A program made the position numbers and the translations under genes. The notes beneath the pieces are model-generated. The model did not search any database and was not told where the DNA came from. It saw nothing but the letters and a program-made list of their open reading frames with translations. This document shows positions 34,873 through 43,989 of a stretch of 64,000 bases of DNA, in pieces. The number at the start of each line of letters is the position of its first letter. Position 1 is the stretch's first letter. Origin of the DNA: JAJPKK01 sp963787675 (lineage in GTDB: Bacteria; Pseudomonadota; Alphaproteobacteria; Rhizobiales; Xanthobacteraceae); contig CAWBDV010000020.1 of the NCBI GenBank assembly GCA_963787675.1, forward strand, positions 1 to 64,000. Direction: 5' to 3'.

Positions 34873-35775
34873 ATGTCACCACCCGAGTACCCAAAATCCA
34901 AGCCTTCGGTCCGGGAAAACGTTCTTGACCGCATCGCCCGTGCGCTGGAACGGCTCGCGCCGGCACCGCCGGTCGCGCCGGATTTCAGCGGCGCCGACGC
35001 GTTCATATGGCATCCGGATGCCCGCAGGCTCGCGCCAGTCCCGCGCGTAAACCGCGTCGCCATGTCACTTCTGAAGGGCATCGACCGGATGCGCGACATC
35101 CTGGTGGAGAACACCGAACGGTTCGCGCGCGGGCTCCCCGCCAACAATGCCCTATTGTGGGGGGCGCGCGGCATGGGCAAATCGTCCCTCGTCAAGGCTG
35201 CGCACGCTACGGTCAATGCCGGGCTCGGTCGTGATGCCGGGCTGCTGAAGCTCGTCGAAATTCATCGCGAGGACATCGAAAGCCTGCCGGACCTGATGGC
35301 GCTGCTGCGTGCTGCACCCTATCGGTTCCTCGTCTTCTGCGACGACCTGTCGTTCGATGCGGAGGATACGTCCTACAAGTCCCTTAAGGCCGTGCTCGAA
35401 GGCGGCATCGAAGGCCGGCCTGACAACGTGATCCTCTACGCCACGTCCAACCGCCGCCATCTAATGGCCCGCGAGATGATCGACAACGAGCGGTCAAGCG
35501 CCATCAATCCCGGCGAGGCGGTCGAGGAAAAGGTATCGTTGTCGGATCGCTTCGGCCTCTGGCTCGGGTTCCACCGCTGCAGCCAGGACGAATTCCTTGC
35601 CATGGTCGAAGGATATGTCGCCCACCACCGGTTGCCGATCGAGCTGGAAGCGTTGCGGCGCGAGGCACTCGAATGGGCAACCACCCGCGGCTCGCGCTCA
35701 GGCCGCGTCGCCTGGCAGTATGTTCAGGATCTTGCCGGACGCCTTGGCGTTTCGCTGACCGAAGAGGAGCGGTAG
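34873..35775 (+). CDS. DUF815-family AAA ATPase
   Basis: 300 residues from ATG 34873. The first 57 codons of the longer frame are low-complexity and lie in the divergent promoter region, so they are excluded. The nucleotide site is NALLWGARGMGKSSLVKA (Walker A), and FLVFCDDLSFDAED is Walker B. The NVILYATSNRRHLM segment is sensor-like. These proteins are common in Proteobacteria but poorly characterised. Confidence 0.85.
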   Translation: MSPPEYPKSKPSVRENVLDRIARALERLAPAPPVAPDFSGADAFIWHPDARRLAPVPRVNRVAMSLLKGIDRMRDILVENTERFARGLPANNALLWGARGMGKSSLVKAAHATVNAGLGRDAGLLKLVEIHREDIESLPDLMALLRAAPYRFLVFCDDLSFDAEDTSYKSLKAVLEGGIEGRPDNVILYATSNRRHLMAREMIDNERSSAINPGEAVEEKVSLSDRFGLWLGFHRCSQDEFLAMVEGYVAHHRLPIELEALRREALEWATTRGSRSGRVAWQYVQDLAGRLGVSLTEEER

Positions 35776-35787
35776 CTCCAAAAGCGC

Positions 35788-35823
35788 CGCGTGCCCACGC
35801 GGACGTTCCGTCGTGGGCACGCG
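35788..35823. terminator. Strong hairpin between convergent genes
   Basis: A perfect 12-bp inverted repeat (cgcgtgcccacg at 35788-35799, cgtgggcacgcg at 35812-35823) with a 12-base loop, 12 bases after the ATPase stop and 25 before the end of the convergent LysM-M23 gene. Likely a bidirectional terminator, although T-runs are weak. Confidence 0.55.
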
Positions 35824-35847
35824 TCCCCTCACCCCACCCCACAGCTT

Positions 35848-37206
35848 TTATAAGGGTGCCGATGCGGTCTTGTCGGACGGCAAGTACTGGATCGGATCAA
35901 CCGGCGTCGAGTTCTTGCGCACCTCGAAATGAAGTTGCGGGTTCGCCGCATTTCCGGTCTGGCCGGATTTTGCAATCACCTGGCCCTTGTGGATCTGATC
36001 GTTGCGCTTGACCATCAATTCGCTGGCGTTGGCATAGGCGGTGACGAAGCCGTTGGGGTGGCGCACCAGCACGAGATTGCCGTAGCCCTTGAGTTCACTG
36101 CCCGCATAGGCGACGACGCCATCATCGGCGGCACGAACAGGCGTGCCCTCGGGTACCGCGAGGTCGATGCCGTCGTTGCTTATGCCATTCACCTTGGCGC
36201 CGAAGCCCGCAATGACGCGGCCACGGGTCGGCCAACGGAATGCCGGTGCACCCGCTGTGGTCGCGCCGGTTTCATCGGATGGTTCCGAGGAAACCACGAC
36301 CTGGGCCTTGTCGGCGGACGCCAGCTTTGTCGGCGCGCTTGGCTTGGCCGATGCTGCAGGAGCAGCGCCCGGCTGCGGCTTTGTGGCAGCGGCGGCAACC
36401 TTGCCTTTGGCGGGCGCGGCCACCACCCTCACCGGAACGGTGATCTTCGCGCCGATTTTCAGCGGCGTCTGCGGCTCCATGCCGTTCGCGACGGCGAGAT
36501 CTTTGACCTTCACGTGATATTCGCGGGCGATCTTGGAGAGCGTATCGCCGGAAGTCACGGTGTGGACTGGCGGCGCCGGAAGCAAGGTTTGCCCTGCTCC
36601 AACCGGGGCCGAGGCATTGGGCGATGCAGCGACCTTGGGCTCCGGTGCGCGCGGCGCTGTCGCGTGGGCAACCTTTGCCCCGCTGCCGCCGGGAACATAG
36701 TGAGGAATGACGATGCGCTGACCCGCAGTCACCGTCTTCGGGTCGGTGATGCCGTTCGCCTCCAGAATGGCATGCATCGGGATGCCGCGCACCCGTGCGA
36801 CCGCAGCGATGGTCTCGCCTTGGGCAAGGACGATCGTCGTGCCGCCCGCTCGTTCCCAATGGCCACCGGAGCGAACCCCTCCGGTCACTTCCGGGGCAGG
36901 CGGCGGCGGCGTCAGCGGTTGAGCGCGCTGCGGCTGACCATATCGCGCTTGGTTATACTGAGGCTGGCTATACTGCGGCTGCCCATATTGCGGTGGAGCA
37001 TAACTCGTCGGCGGCAATGGCTGCTGCGTGACGCCCGGCGGAGCGGCACCCGCGCCATAGGATGGCTGCGCGGCATACGTGCTCCCGGTCGTGTCAGCGA
37101 AGCGGGTCGTTTCCGAACTGCAACCCGCCGCCAGAATCGCGAACGCGGAGAGGACTCCGCCGCGCAAAACGCGGACTTGATGCCGCCTGGCGAGCAATTG
37201 ACGCAT
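35848..37206 (-). CDS. nlpD: LysM-M23 lipoprotein, NlpD-like amidase activator
   Basis: 452 residues. A lipobox (AFAILAAGC) follows the N-terminus, then a Tyr/Gln/Pro repeat region (QYGQPQYSQPQYNQARYGQP) and two LysM domains (LAQGETIAAVARVRG...VIPHYV and VTSGDTLSKIAREYHVKVKD...ITVPV). After an Ala/Pro linker comes a C-terminal LytM/M23 domain. In that domain the usual first zinc His is replaced by Asn (ISNDGIDLAVPEGTPV), while LHFEVRKN is kept, as in catalytically inactive NlpD/EnvC-type activators of peptidoglycan amidases. It probably localises at the septum. Nearby surE and pcm match the enterobacterial surE-pcm-nlpD order. Confidence 0.8.
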   Translation of the reverse strand: MRQLLARRHQVRVLRGGVLSAFAILAAGCSSETTRFADTTGSTYAAQPSYGAGAAPPGVTQQPLPPTSYAPPQYGQPQYSQPQYNQARYGQPQRAQPLTPPPPAPEVTGGVRSGGHWERAGGTTIVLAQGETIAAVARVRGIPMHAILEANGITDPKTVTAGQRIVIPHYVPGGSGAKVAHATAPRAPEPKVAASPNASAPVGAGQTLLPAPPVHTVTSGDTLSKIAREYHVKVKDLAVANGMEPQTPLKIGAKITVPVRVVAAPAKGKVAAAATKPQPGAAPAASAKPSAPTKLASADKAQVVVSSEPSDETGATTAGAPAFRWPTRGRVIAGFGAKVNGISNDGIDLAVPEGTPVRAADDGVVAYAGSELKGYGNLVLVRHPNGFVTAYANASELMVKRNDQIHKGQVIAKSGQTGNAANPQLHFEVRKNSTPVDPIQYLPSDKTASAPL

Positions 37207-37326
37207 GACCCCCTACCCACGCAACGCAACACAACTCTCGCGGGGAATAAACCACCCGCCGAGTAAATATCTATTTAAGCTTTTCAGAGATCGATTAAGG
37301 CTTTGTTACCCTGGAAATTCTTGCAT

Positions 37327-38001
37327 CTATAATTCGCGCGCCTGGCCGGGCAGTAGCGGAACGAAGCGCACATCGATCAAGTCCTCGCGTACGAGAGCGT
37401 TCGCGGAACGCGTCAATCGTACCAGGCTTTGATGGAAATGCTGGGGCCCGAGCGGCAGTACCATGACGCCGCCTTCCGACAATTGCTGGGTCAAGGCTTG
37501 CGGGATTTCCTCTGCGGCCGCCGTGACCATGATGCGGTCGAATGGCGCTCGCTCGGGAACGCCGGCAATGCCATCGCCCACAATGACCTCAACGTTGTGA
37601 AAGCCAAGCTCCGCGAGGCGGGCCCGCGCAGCATCCGCCAACGTACGATAGCGTTCGATGGTCGTGACCTTCGCGGCGAGACGCGACAACACTGCGGCCT
37701 GATAACCGGAGCCGGTGCCGACCTCGAGCACATGATGATGCGGCTCGATCTTAAGCTGCTCGCTCATGTAGGCAACGACGTAGGGCTGACTGATCGTCTG
37801 GCCACAAAGGATCGGCATGGCGCGATCGGCGTAGGCCGCCCCGAAATGGTTTGGCATCACGAATTTTTCCCGCGGCACCTCCTCCATGGCTCGCAACACC
37901 GCCGCATCCATGATCCCGCGCCGGCGCAGATCGAGCACAAACTGCATGCGCTCGACATCCTGGATCGCGGAATTTGGGCCGGCAGGCGTCGAAGCGGACA
38001 A
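37327..38001 (-). CDS. pcm: Protein-L-isoaspartate O-methyltransferase
   Basis: About 224 residues from a TTG at 37999-38001; the open frame extends to 38118, but the added residues look unconserved. Motifs: MQFVLDLRRRGIMDAAVLRAM, then VPREKFVMPN, GQTISQPYVVAYMSEQL, and the SAM loop LEVGTGSGYQAAVLSRLA. Pcm repairs isoaspartyl residues in aged proteins. It lies just downstream of surE, the widespread surE-pcm pairing. The start is uncertain. Confidence 0.88.
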   Translation of the reverse strand: MSASTPAGPNSAIQDVERMQFVLDLRRRGIMDAAVLRAMEEVPREKFVMPNHFGAAYADRAMPILCGQTISQPYVVAYMSEQLKIEPHHHVLEVGTGSGYQAAVLSRLAAKVTTIERYRTLADAARARLAELGFHNVEVIVGDGIAGVPERAPFDRIMVTAAAEEIPQALTQQLSEGGVMVLPLGPQHFHQSLVRLTRSANALVREDLIDVRFVPLLPGQAREL

Positions 38002-38121
38002 CGGCGGGTTCCTTGGCACCAACCCGGTCGACAGGACGGAGATCCATCGCCGGCAGGCAACACTTAAGGTCGATAGTGGGTTTCGCCGCGTCCGCCGGGA
38101 GCAGTTTGGCCCGACCAAAGG

Positions 38122-38886
38122 TCACTCCAGAATTTCAGCAAGCCTGGTCATGAACGGTTCGTCGGTCATGTCGAGCCGCAGCGGCGTCACCGAGATATGG
38201 TTGTCGGCCAGCGCCGAAAGATCGGTGCCGTCGCGGCGCGTCGGCAGCGGCGCGCGCTCGAATGCGATCCAGTAATAAGGGTTGCCGCGGCCATCGCGGC
38301 GCGGCTCGATCCGCAGCAGTTCCTGCGGCCGCTTGCCCTGGGTTGCCACCGCAACTCCCTTCACCTCCGACGGCGGACAGTCGGGGAAGTTGATGTTGAC
38401 GAACACATCGCGCGGCAGGCCTTCGGCCAGCACGCGGCGGATCAGATCAGGACCGAATTTTCGCGCCGTATCCCAGTGGGGCGCATTTCGGCTCGCGGTC
38501 GCATAGGACTGCGACAACGCAAACGACGGGATACCGAGCACGGTTCCCTCAATGGCGCCGGCCACCGTGCCTGAATAGGTCACGTCCTCCGCGGCATTCC
38601 GGCCGCGGTTGACGCCAGACAGCACGAGGTCCGGCTTGCCCTCGGCAATGATGTGGCGTGCGCCCATGATGACGCAGTCGGTGGGAGTGCCCTTGACGGC
38701 GAAGCGGCGTGGCCCGATCTCACGCAGCCGCAGCGGATCGTTGAGCGACAGCGAGTGGGACACGCCGGACTGATCGGTTTCCGGCGCCACGACCCAGATA
38801 TCGTCGGACAATGTGCGCGCGATCTCCTCGAGCACATCAAGGCCCTGCGCATGAACGCCGTCATCGTTGGTCAGAAGAATTCGCAT
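38122..38886 (-). CDS. surE: 5'/3'-nucleotidase SurE
   Basis: 254 residues from ATG 38884-38886, chosen because the family begins MRILLTNDDGVHAQGL at the metal-binding NDDG. Other landmarks are WVVAPETDQSGVSHSLSL (with the SGxxxS segment), VKGTPTDCVIMG and SGVNRGRNAAEDVTYSGTV. SurE dephosphorylates nucleoside monophosphates in stress survival. It sits between serS and pcm on the same strand. Confidence 0.95.
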   Translation of the reverse strand: MRILLTNDDGVHAQGLDVLEEIARTLSDDIWVVAPETDQSGVSHSLSLNDPLRLREIGPRRFAVKGTPTDCVIMGARHIIAEGKPDLVLSGVNRGRNAAEDVTYSGTVAGAIEGTVLGIPSFALSQSYATASRNAPHWDTARKFGPDLIRRVLAEGLPRDVFVNINFPDCPPSEVKGVAVATQGKRPQELLRIEPRRDGRGNPYYWIAFERAPLPTRRDGTDLSALADNHISVTPLRLDMTDEPFMTRLAEILE

Positions 38887-38956
38887 GAAATGCAGTCGCC
38901 GCCGACGTCGCTCGATTCGAATCAGGCCGCTGAGATGACGGCCATGTATCTTCCTA

Positions 38957-40375
38957 TCACGTCGCGCCAATGACTTTGGCGCCGCCCATGTAAGGCTGCA
39001 GTACGCTCGGCACCGCTATCGTGCCGTCCGCCTGCTGATAGGTCTCCATCACAGCGATCAGCGCGCGGCCGACCGCAACGCCGGAGCCGTTGAGGGTGTG
39101 GACGTGTTGAACCTGACGGCCTTCCCGGCTGCGGTAGCGCGCCGCCATCCGGCGGGCCTGGAACTCGCCGCAAATCGAGCAGGACGAAATCTCCCGATAC
39201 ATGTTCTGGCCCGGCAGCCAGACTTCGATGTCGTAGGTCTTCTGCGACGCAAAACCCATGTCGCCGGTGCACAGCGTCATCACCCGGTAGTGCAGGTCGA
39301 GCCGTCGCAGCACCTCCTCAGCGCAAGAGAGCATGCGCTCATGTTCGGCCTTGCTCTGCGCAGGCGTCGTAATCGACACAAGTTCGACCTTGGTGAACTG
39401 GTGCTGCCGGATCATGCCGCGCGTATCCTTGCCGGCAGCGCCTGCCTCCGCGCGAAAACATGGCGTAAGCGCGGTGAGCCGCATCGGCAGTTCGGCCTCG
39501 TCGACGATCGACTCCCGTACGAGGTTCGTGAGCGGAACTTCGGCGGTCGGGATGAGCCAGAGGCTTCGCGAAAGCTCCTGGTCGCCCGCTGTCGTGGTGC
39601 TGTCCGTCAACGTCAATTCGGGCCTAACACCCTCCTCCTGAAGCCGCAGCGCTTCGGCCTGCCGATCGACGGTCTCGAGGTATTGGACGAGATTGCGGGC
39701 GGTCATGAACTGATCGAAGGCGAACTTCGGCAGCTGCGCAGTGCCGTACATGACCTCGTCCTGCACCAGCAGTGGCGGCGCGACTTCCACATAGCCGTGC
39801 TCGTTGGTGTGCAGGTCGAGCATGAACTGGCCGAGCGCACGCTCCATGCGCGCAAGGCCCTTCTTCAGCACGACGAAACGCGCACCCGACAACTTGGCCG
39901 CCGTCTCGAAGTCCATTTGGCGCAGTGCCTCGCCAAGCTCGAAATGCTGCTTCGGCGTGAACGCGTAGTTGCGCTTTGCTCCGAATTTGTGGTGCTCGAC
40001 ATTGCCGTGCTCGTCACTACCGTCGGGCACCTCGTCGAGCGGCAGGTTGGGGATCGCGGCGAGCGCGTCGTCCAACTCCTTTTGAGCGGCCTTCTCTTCC
40101 CCTTCCATCCTAGAGATCGAGGATTTGGAATCCTCCACTTCAGCCATGAGTTTCTGTACGGCCGCCTGATCCTTTTTTGCTTTCGCCTGCCCTATTTCCT
40201 TCGAGACCGCATTTCGGCGTGATTGCGTGCCCTCAAGTACCCGGATGATTGCGCGGCGGCGCTCGTCGATAGAAATGAGGTGCTGAGACCGCTGAGTCTC
40301 CGGCGGCTGTCCGCGCCGCTTAAGACCACGATCGAAAGCCTCCGGATTTTCGCGAATCCACTTGATGTCGTGCAT
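38957..40375 (-). CDS. serS: Seryl-tRNA synthetase
   Basis: 472 residues from ATG 40373-40375 (MHDIKWIRENPEAFDRGLKRRG); the longer frame runs into an intergenic repeat. An N-terminal coiled-coil arm (KEIGQAKAKKDQAAVQKLMAE) precedes the class II core: LVQDEVMYGTAQLPKF, TAEVPLTNLVRE, CFRAEAGAAGKDTRGMIRQHQF (motif 2) and GSGVAVGRALIAVMETYQ (motif 3). Essential for translation. Confidence 0.95.
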   Translation of the reverse strand: MHDIKWIRENPEAFDRGLKRRGQPPETQRSQHLISIDERRRAIIRVLEGTQSRRNAVSKEIGQAKAKKDQAAVQKLMAEVEDSKSSISRMEGEEKAAQKELDDALAAIPNLPLDEVPDGSDEHGNVEHHKFGAKRNYAFTPKQHFELGEALRQMDFETAAKLSGARFVVLKKGLARMERALGQFMLDLHTNEHGYVEVAPPLLVQDEVMYGTAQLPKFAFDQFMTARNLVQYLETVDRQAEALRLQEEGVRPELTLTDSTTTAGDQELSRSLWLIPTAEVPLTNLVRESIVDEAELPMRLTALTPCFRAEAGAAGKDTRGMIRQHQFTKVELVSITTPAQSKAEHERMLSCAEEVLRRLDLHYRVMTLCTGDMGFASQKTYDIEVWLPGQNMYREISSCSICGEFQARRMAARYRSREGRQVQHVHTLNGSGVAVGRALIAVMETYQQADGTIAVPSVLQPYMGGAKVIGAT

Positions 40376-40389
40376 GACGGTCTCTCCCG

Positions 40390-40470
40390 TCATGGCCGGG
40401 CTTGTCCCGGTCATCCACGCCTTCCGCGAACCTGCAAAGACGTGGATGCCCGGCACAGGGCCGGGCATGA
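40390..40470. repeat. Imperfect 30-bp inverted repeat upstream of serS
   Basis: The left arm (40390-40419, core ggccgggcttgtcccggtc) and right arm (40441-40470, core cccggcacagggccgggc) pair with a few mismatches around a 21-base loop. It matches the style of abundant Rhizobiales palindromes. It lies between tatC and serS in the minus-strand group and could form an mRNA hairpin. Confidence 0.6.
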
Positions 40471-40518
40471 CGAATTAATTGGCCCTTACGTTTGCGTTCT
40501 CGCTTTGCGGGTGCGCTG

Positions 40519-41325
40519 TCACTCCGCGGGCTTTGCCGCGGCGTCGGCGTCCGCCTTTGCCCGGTCCGCTTTCGCCTTGCGCTCGACCCACTTCACCGAC
40601 AGCACGGAAAGCTCGTAGAGAAGCAGCAACGGAACCGCAAGCGACATTTGGCTGAGCACATCGGGCGGCGTCAGCACCGCTGCGATGATAAAGGCCACCA
40701 CTATGAAATAACGCCGCTTCGACTTGAGCTGATCGGAAGTGATGATGCCGACGCGCCCGAGCAGCGTGAGAATCACCGGCAGCTGGAACGCTACCCCGAA
40801 CGCCAGGATCAGCCGCATCATCAGGCCGAGATAGTCGTCGACCTTAGGGAGCAGCTCGATGGTGGCCTCGCCGTCGCCGCCGAGTTGCTGCATGCCGATC
40901 GAGAAGCGCGTGAGCATTGGCCACACCAAGCCATAGACGACCGCCGAGCCGAGCACGAAGAAGATCGGCGTCGCGATCAGGTAAGGCAGGAACGCGTGGC
41001 GTTCATGCCGGTAGAGCCCCGGGGCGATGAACATATAGAGCTGGCCGGCGACGATCGGGAAAGAGATGAAGGCAGCGCCGAATATCGCGATCTTGAGTTG
41101 CACCACGAAGTATTCGAGCAGCCCCGTATAGATGAATTTGGAGGCTTCGGGGCCCACTACCCACACGTAGGGCCATGTCAGGATGTTGAAGATCTGCTTG
41201 GCGAAGAAAAAACATCCGACGCAGGCAATACCGAAGGCCAAGATCGCCTTGATGAGGCGCGAGCGCAACTCGATCAAATGATCGAGCAGCGGCGCCTTGG
41301 TCGCCTCGATGTCCTCATGGGTCAT
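40519..41325 (-). CDS. tatC: Twin-arginine translocase subunit TatC
   Basis: 268 residues with six transmembrane helices. Family landmarks: N-terminal APLLDHLIELRSRLIKA, LLEYFVVQLKIAIFGA, and PIFFVLGSAVVYGLVWPML. TatC with TatB binds RR signal peptides; soxY, soxB and probably soxW in this window are predicted clients. Its ATG overlaps the tatB stop (ATGA). Confidence 0.95.
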   Translation of the reverse strand: MTHEDIEATKAPLLDHLIELRSRLIKAILAFGIACVGCFFFAKQIFNILTWPYVWVVGPEASKFIYTGLLEYFVVQLKIAIFGAAFISFPIVAGQLYMFIAPGLYRHERHAFLPYLIATPIFFVLGSAVVYGLVWPMLTRFSIGMQQLGGDGEATIELLPKVDDYLGLMMRLILAFGVAFQLPVILTLLGRVGIITSDQLKSKRRYFIVVAFIIAAVLTPPDVLSQMSLAVPLLLLYELSVLSVKWVERKAKADRAKADADAAAKPAE

Positions 41326-41810
41326 GCCGGACTGCTCCCCTCCGGGACGGGCGCTGTCGGTTGCGGAGACACCGCGGCGGCATCGGGAGCAAGATGAGTT
41401 TGGGCGTACGACGCGCCTTCAGTCGCCGGCGCGGTCGCGACAGCGGAAGCCCCTTCCGCAGGCACGGTCATTGCTGGTTCAGGCTCGCTCTTTGGCTCGG
41501 CTTTTTCCTCCGGAGCCTTGTCGCCGATTTTGTTCTCGTCCTTCGGCTCCCACTTGGTCGCCTCGAGCGGATCGAACGAAGTCAAGCCCCTGGCGGAATC
41601 GGCGAGATTGTCGACCTCCTTCTTGAGGTCGGCCATTTCGGCTTCGCGCATCGCTTCTTGAAACTGACTTTGGAATTCGGCCGCCATCCGACGGATTTTC
41701 GTCGTCCATTGCCCAACGGCGCGCAACACTGCGGGCAGTTCCTTGGGCCCGATCACGATCAACGCGATCACGCCGATGACGACGAACTCGCTCCAACTGA
41801 TGTCGAACAT
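41322..41810 (-). CDS. tatB: Sec-independent translocase subunit TatB
   Basis: 162 residues: short periplasmic start, one helix (MFDISWSEFVVIGVIALIVI) and GPKELPAVLRAVGQW, then an amphipathic helix and a long Ala/Pro/Glu-rich tail. The FDISWSE start with GPKELP distinguishes TatB from TatA. Works with TatC as receptor for folded exports. Confidence 0.94.
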   Translation of the reverse strand: MFDISWSEFVVIGVIALIVIGPKELPAVLRAVGQWTTKIRRMAAEFQSQFQEAMREAEMADLKKEVDNLADSARGLTSFDPLEATKWEPKDENKIGDKAPEEKAEPKSEPEPAMTVPAEGASAVATAPATEGASYAQTHLAPDAAAVSPQPTAPVPEGSSPA

Positions 41811-41934
41811 CGCGCCTCAACTCCGCGGCACGCCGGCAGGTGACCGTGATGCCAGGGATGGCCCCAATCAAAGCACCGAGGATCGTGCCGGGCAACGCTG
41901 CTAAGAGGATCGCCGATTTGAAAGCCTGCCCGCG

Positions 41935-42174
41935 TCAGGCCTCGGCCCGCGTCTTTGCGCCGGTTGAGGCCGGCTCAGGCTGATGATCGATCGATTTGAC
42001 CGGTTCAGTCTTCGCCGGATCGATCTTGGCGGTCTCGTCTTCAGACATGCCCTTCTTGAACGCCTTGATGCCCTGGGCGACGTCGCCCATCAACTCGGAA
42101 ATCTTGCCGCGTCCGAACAGCAACAGCACGACGCCGATCACAATGATCCAGTGCCAGATACTCATGGAGCCCAT
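41935..42174 (-). CDS. tatA: Sec-independent translocase subunit TatA
   Basis: 79 residues. The start at 42172-42174 (MGSMSIWHW) is favoured by GGAGGG upstream; MSIWHW three codons later is possible. One helix (SIWHWIIVIGVVLLLFGRG) and the conserved FGRGKISELMGDVAQGIKAFKKG define TatA, which forms the pore. A 124-bp gap separates it from tatB. Confidence 0.94.
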   Translation of the reverse strand: MGSMSIWHWIIVIGVVLLLFGRGKISELMGDVAQGIKAFKKGMSEDETAKIDPAKTEPVKSIDHQPEPASTGAKTRAEA

Positions 42175-42391
42175 ACGGTTAACCCTCCGCCAGGACGGGC
42201 CGCGTTGGGGGCCTCGCCTTGTGATTTGTCGTGAACCTAGGCTTCGCGGGCACCAAAAACAAGCACCCGCACGGCTCTCGTCGCGCGGCGCATGAGCACG
42301 GCCGAGGTGCGCGGCGCCGCCAGCCACAAATTAACCCAATCGGGTACGCCTTTGCCGCTACTTTGCGAACGAAGAATCCGCCGACCTCGTG

Positions 42392-43165
42392 CTAGGATTC
42401 CTCTGGGCGTGGCGCGAGACCAAGATCGAGATCGCCCGGTTCCAACGGGTCCTCGTCGGGACGGAGCGCCGGATCGTCCGACGGTTCGGGAACCGCGAAG
42501 CCGGCGGGCAGGGTGCCGTCGAATAGACCCGAACCCTTGAGGTCCTCCAACCCCGGGAGATCACCCAGGGCTTCCAAGCCGAAGTGCGACAGGAACTCAG
42601 AGGTGGTCCCATACGTCAGCGGCCGGCCCGGCGCCTTGCGGCGTCCGCGCGGACGCACCCAGCCCGTCTCCAGGAGCACGTCGAGCGTGCCTTTCGCGGC
42701 CGATACGCCACGAATTTCCTCGATCTCGGCCCGCGTCACTGGCTGGTGATAGGCGATTATGGCGAGGGTCTCGATGGCAGCGCGGGAGAGCTTTTTCGGC
42801 TCGACCGCCTCGTGCGCCAGGAGCCAGCGCAAGTCGTTCGCGGTACGGAAGGTCCAGCCGTTACCGATGTGCACGAGATTAACGCCGCGCGAGGCATATT
42901 CGATCTGCAAACGCTTGAGGTTCGCCTTGACGTCGATCCCCGGTGGCAGGTGCCGGGCCAATGTTTTTTCATCAACCGGCTCTGAGGCTGCGAATAACAG
43001 CGCTTCAAGCAGCCGAAGTTCCTCCGGTCGGCTTTCAGTCGCCATTTCCGGCTCTCCGGAGTCACCTTCGCAAACCTCGACCCGCAACTCGGCAATACCT
43101 GCCATCAACAAAACCTCCCGCCTCCCCGGCGCGGCGCTTGCCGCGTCCACCTCATCATACATCAC
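42392..43165 (-). CDS. scpB: Segregation and condensation protein ScpB
   Basis: Up to 257 residues from a GTG overlapping the scpA stop (GTGA); an internal ATG at MATESRPEELRLLEALLF may be the actual start. Winged-helix core: LLEALLFAASEPVDEKTLARHLP, then AIETLAIIAYHQPVTRAEIEEIRG and the tail SEFLSHFGLEALGDLP. ScpB bridges ScpA and Smc in the chromosome-condensing complex. Confidence 0.92.
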   Translation of the reverse strand: MMYDEVDAASAAPGRREVLLMAGIAELRVEVCEGDSGEPEMATESRPEELRLLEALLFAASEPVDEKTLARHLPPGIDVKANLKRLQIEYASRGVNLVHIGNGWTFRTANDLRWLLAHEAVEPKKLSRAAIETLAIIAYHQPVTRAEIEEIRGVSAAKGTLDVLLETGWVRPRGRRKAPGRPLTYGTTSEFLSHFGLEALGDLPGLEDLKGSGLFDGTLPAGFAVPEPSDDPALRPDEDPLEPGDLDLGLAPRPEES

Positions 43166-43989
43166 GACGCCTCAGGTATTTGGGCGACGGCCGCCCGCTT
43201 GCGGACATAAAGCGGCGCAAACGGAGCGGCCTGATGAACCTCCATGGCGCCCTCGCGCACCATTTCAAGGGCTGCCGCGAGTGACGACGCGAACACGGTC
43301 GCACGCAGTGACGGTTCGACGACGTATGCCATAAGCTGATCATCAAGCCGGGCCCAGTCGGCCCCAACGCCTACGAGGCGCTCCAGAATGGTCCGCGCTT
43401 CGGCCAACGACCATACCGTGCGTTTGGCAAAACGAACGCGCCGCAACGCGTGACGTTGGCGCTCCGCCGCATAAGCGGAGATCAGATCGTAGAGTGTCGC
43501 CGACCATTGGGGCCGTTTGATTTCGGCGATCGGCTCGGGATCGCCCCGGCCGAAGACGTCCCGATCAAGCAGCGGACGTTCGAACAGGCGCATCGCAGCA
43601 TCACGGATTGCGTCGAGCCGCTTCAAGCGGAGCGCCAAGGCCCGCGCCATATCCGCAGCACTCATGCCCTCGACCACAGCGGGTTCCGGCAACAGCAGAC
43701 GCGATTTGAGGTAGGCGAGCCAAGCCGCCATGACGAGGTAATCGGCGGCGAGTTCGAGACGCATCCGTCGGGCGCGCTCGATGAAAGCGAGATATTGGTC
43801 GGCCAGGGAAAGGATGGAGATGCGCGTGAGGTCGACTTTCTGGTTTCGCGCGAGCGTGAGCAGAAGATCGAGCGGCCCTTCAAAGCCCTCCACGTCGACG
43901 ATCAGAGTCGGCTCGTCACTTCCGCGAGCACCATCCTCGCCAAAAGCGTCTTTCTTCTTGACGTCATCTTGAGCGGTATCGTCGGTCAT
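43162..43989 (-). CDS. scpA: Segregation and condensation protein ScpA
   Basis: 275 residues. Kleisin signatures: VEGFEGPLDLLLTLARNQKV near the N-terminus, ISILSLADQYLAFIERA, DYLVMAAWLAYLKSRLLLPEP, and a C-terminal winged helix. It links the two Smc heads. It overlaps nagZ upstream (ATGA) and scpB downstream. Confidence 0.94.
   Translation of the reverse strand: MTDDTAQDDVKKKDAFGEDGARGSDEPTLIVDVEGFEGPLDLLLTLARNQKVDLTRISILSLADQYLAFIERARRMRLELAADYLVMAAWLAYLKSRLLLPEPAVVEGMSAADMARALALRLKRLDAIRDAAMRLFERPLLDRDVFGRGDPEPIAEIKRPQWSATLYDLISAYAAERQRHALRRVRFAKRTVWSLAEARTILERLVGVGADWARLDDQLMAYVVEPSLRATVFASSLAAALEMVREGAMEVHQAAPFAPLYVRKRAAVAQIPEAS

Noticed and set aside
34362..35216. Long minus-strand frame (284 codons) across the yajC upstream region and the AAA ATPase gene
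   Set aside because: It lies antisense to the DUF815 gene and out of frame with yajC, both of which have clear family motifs; the translation is low-complexity.
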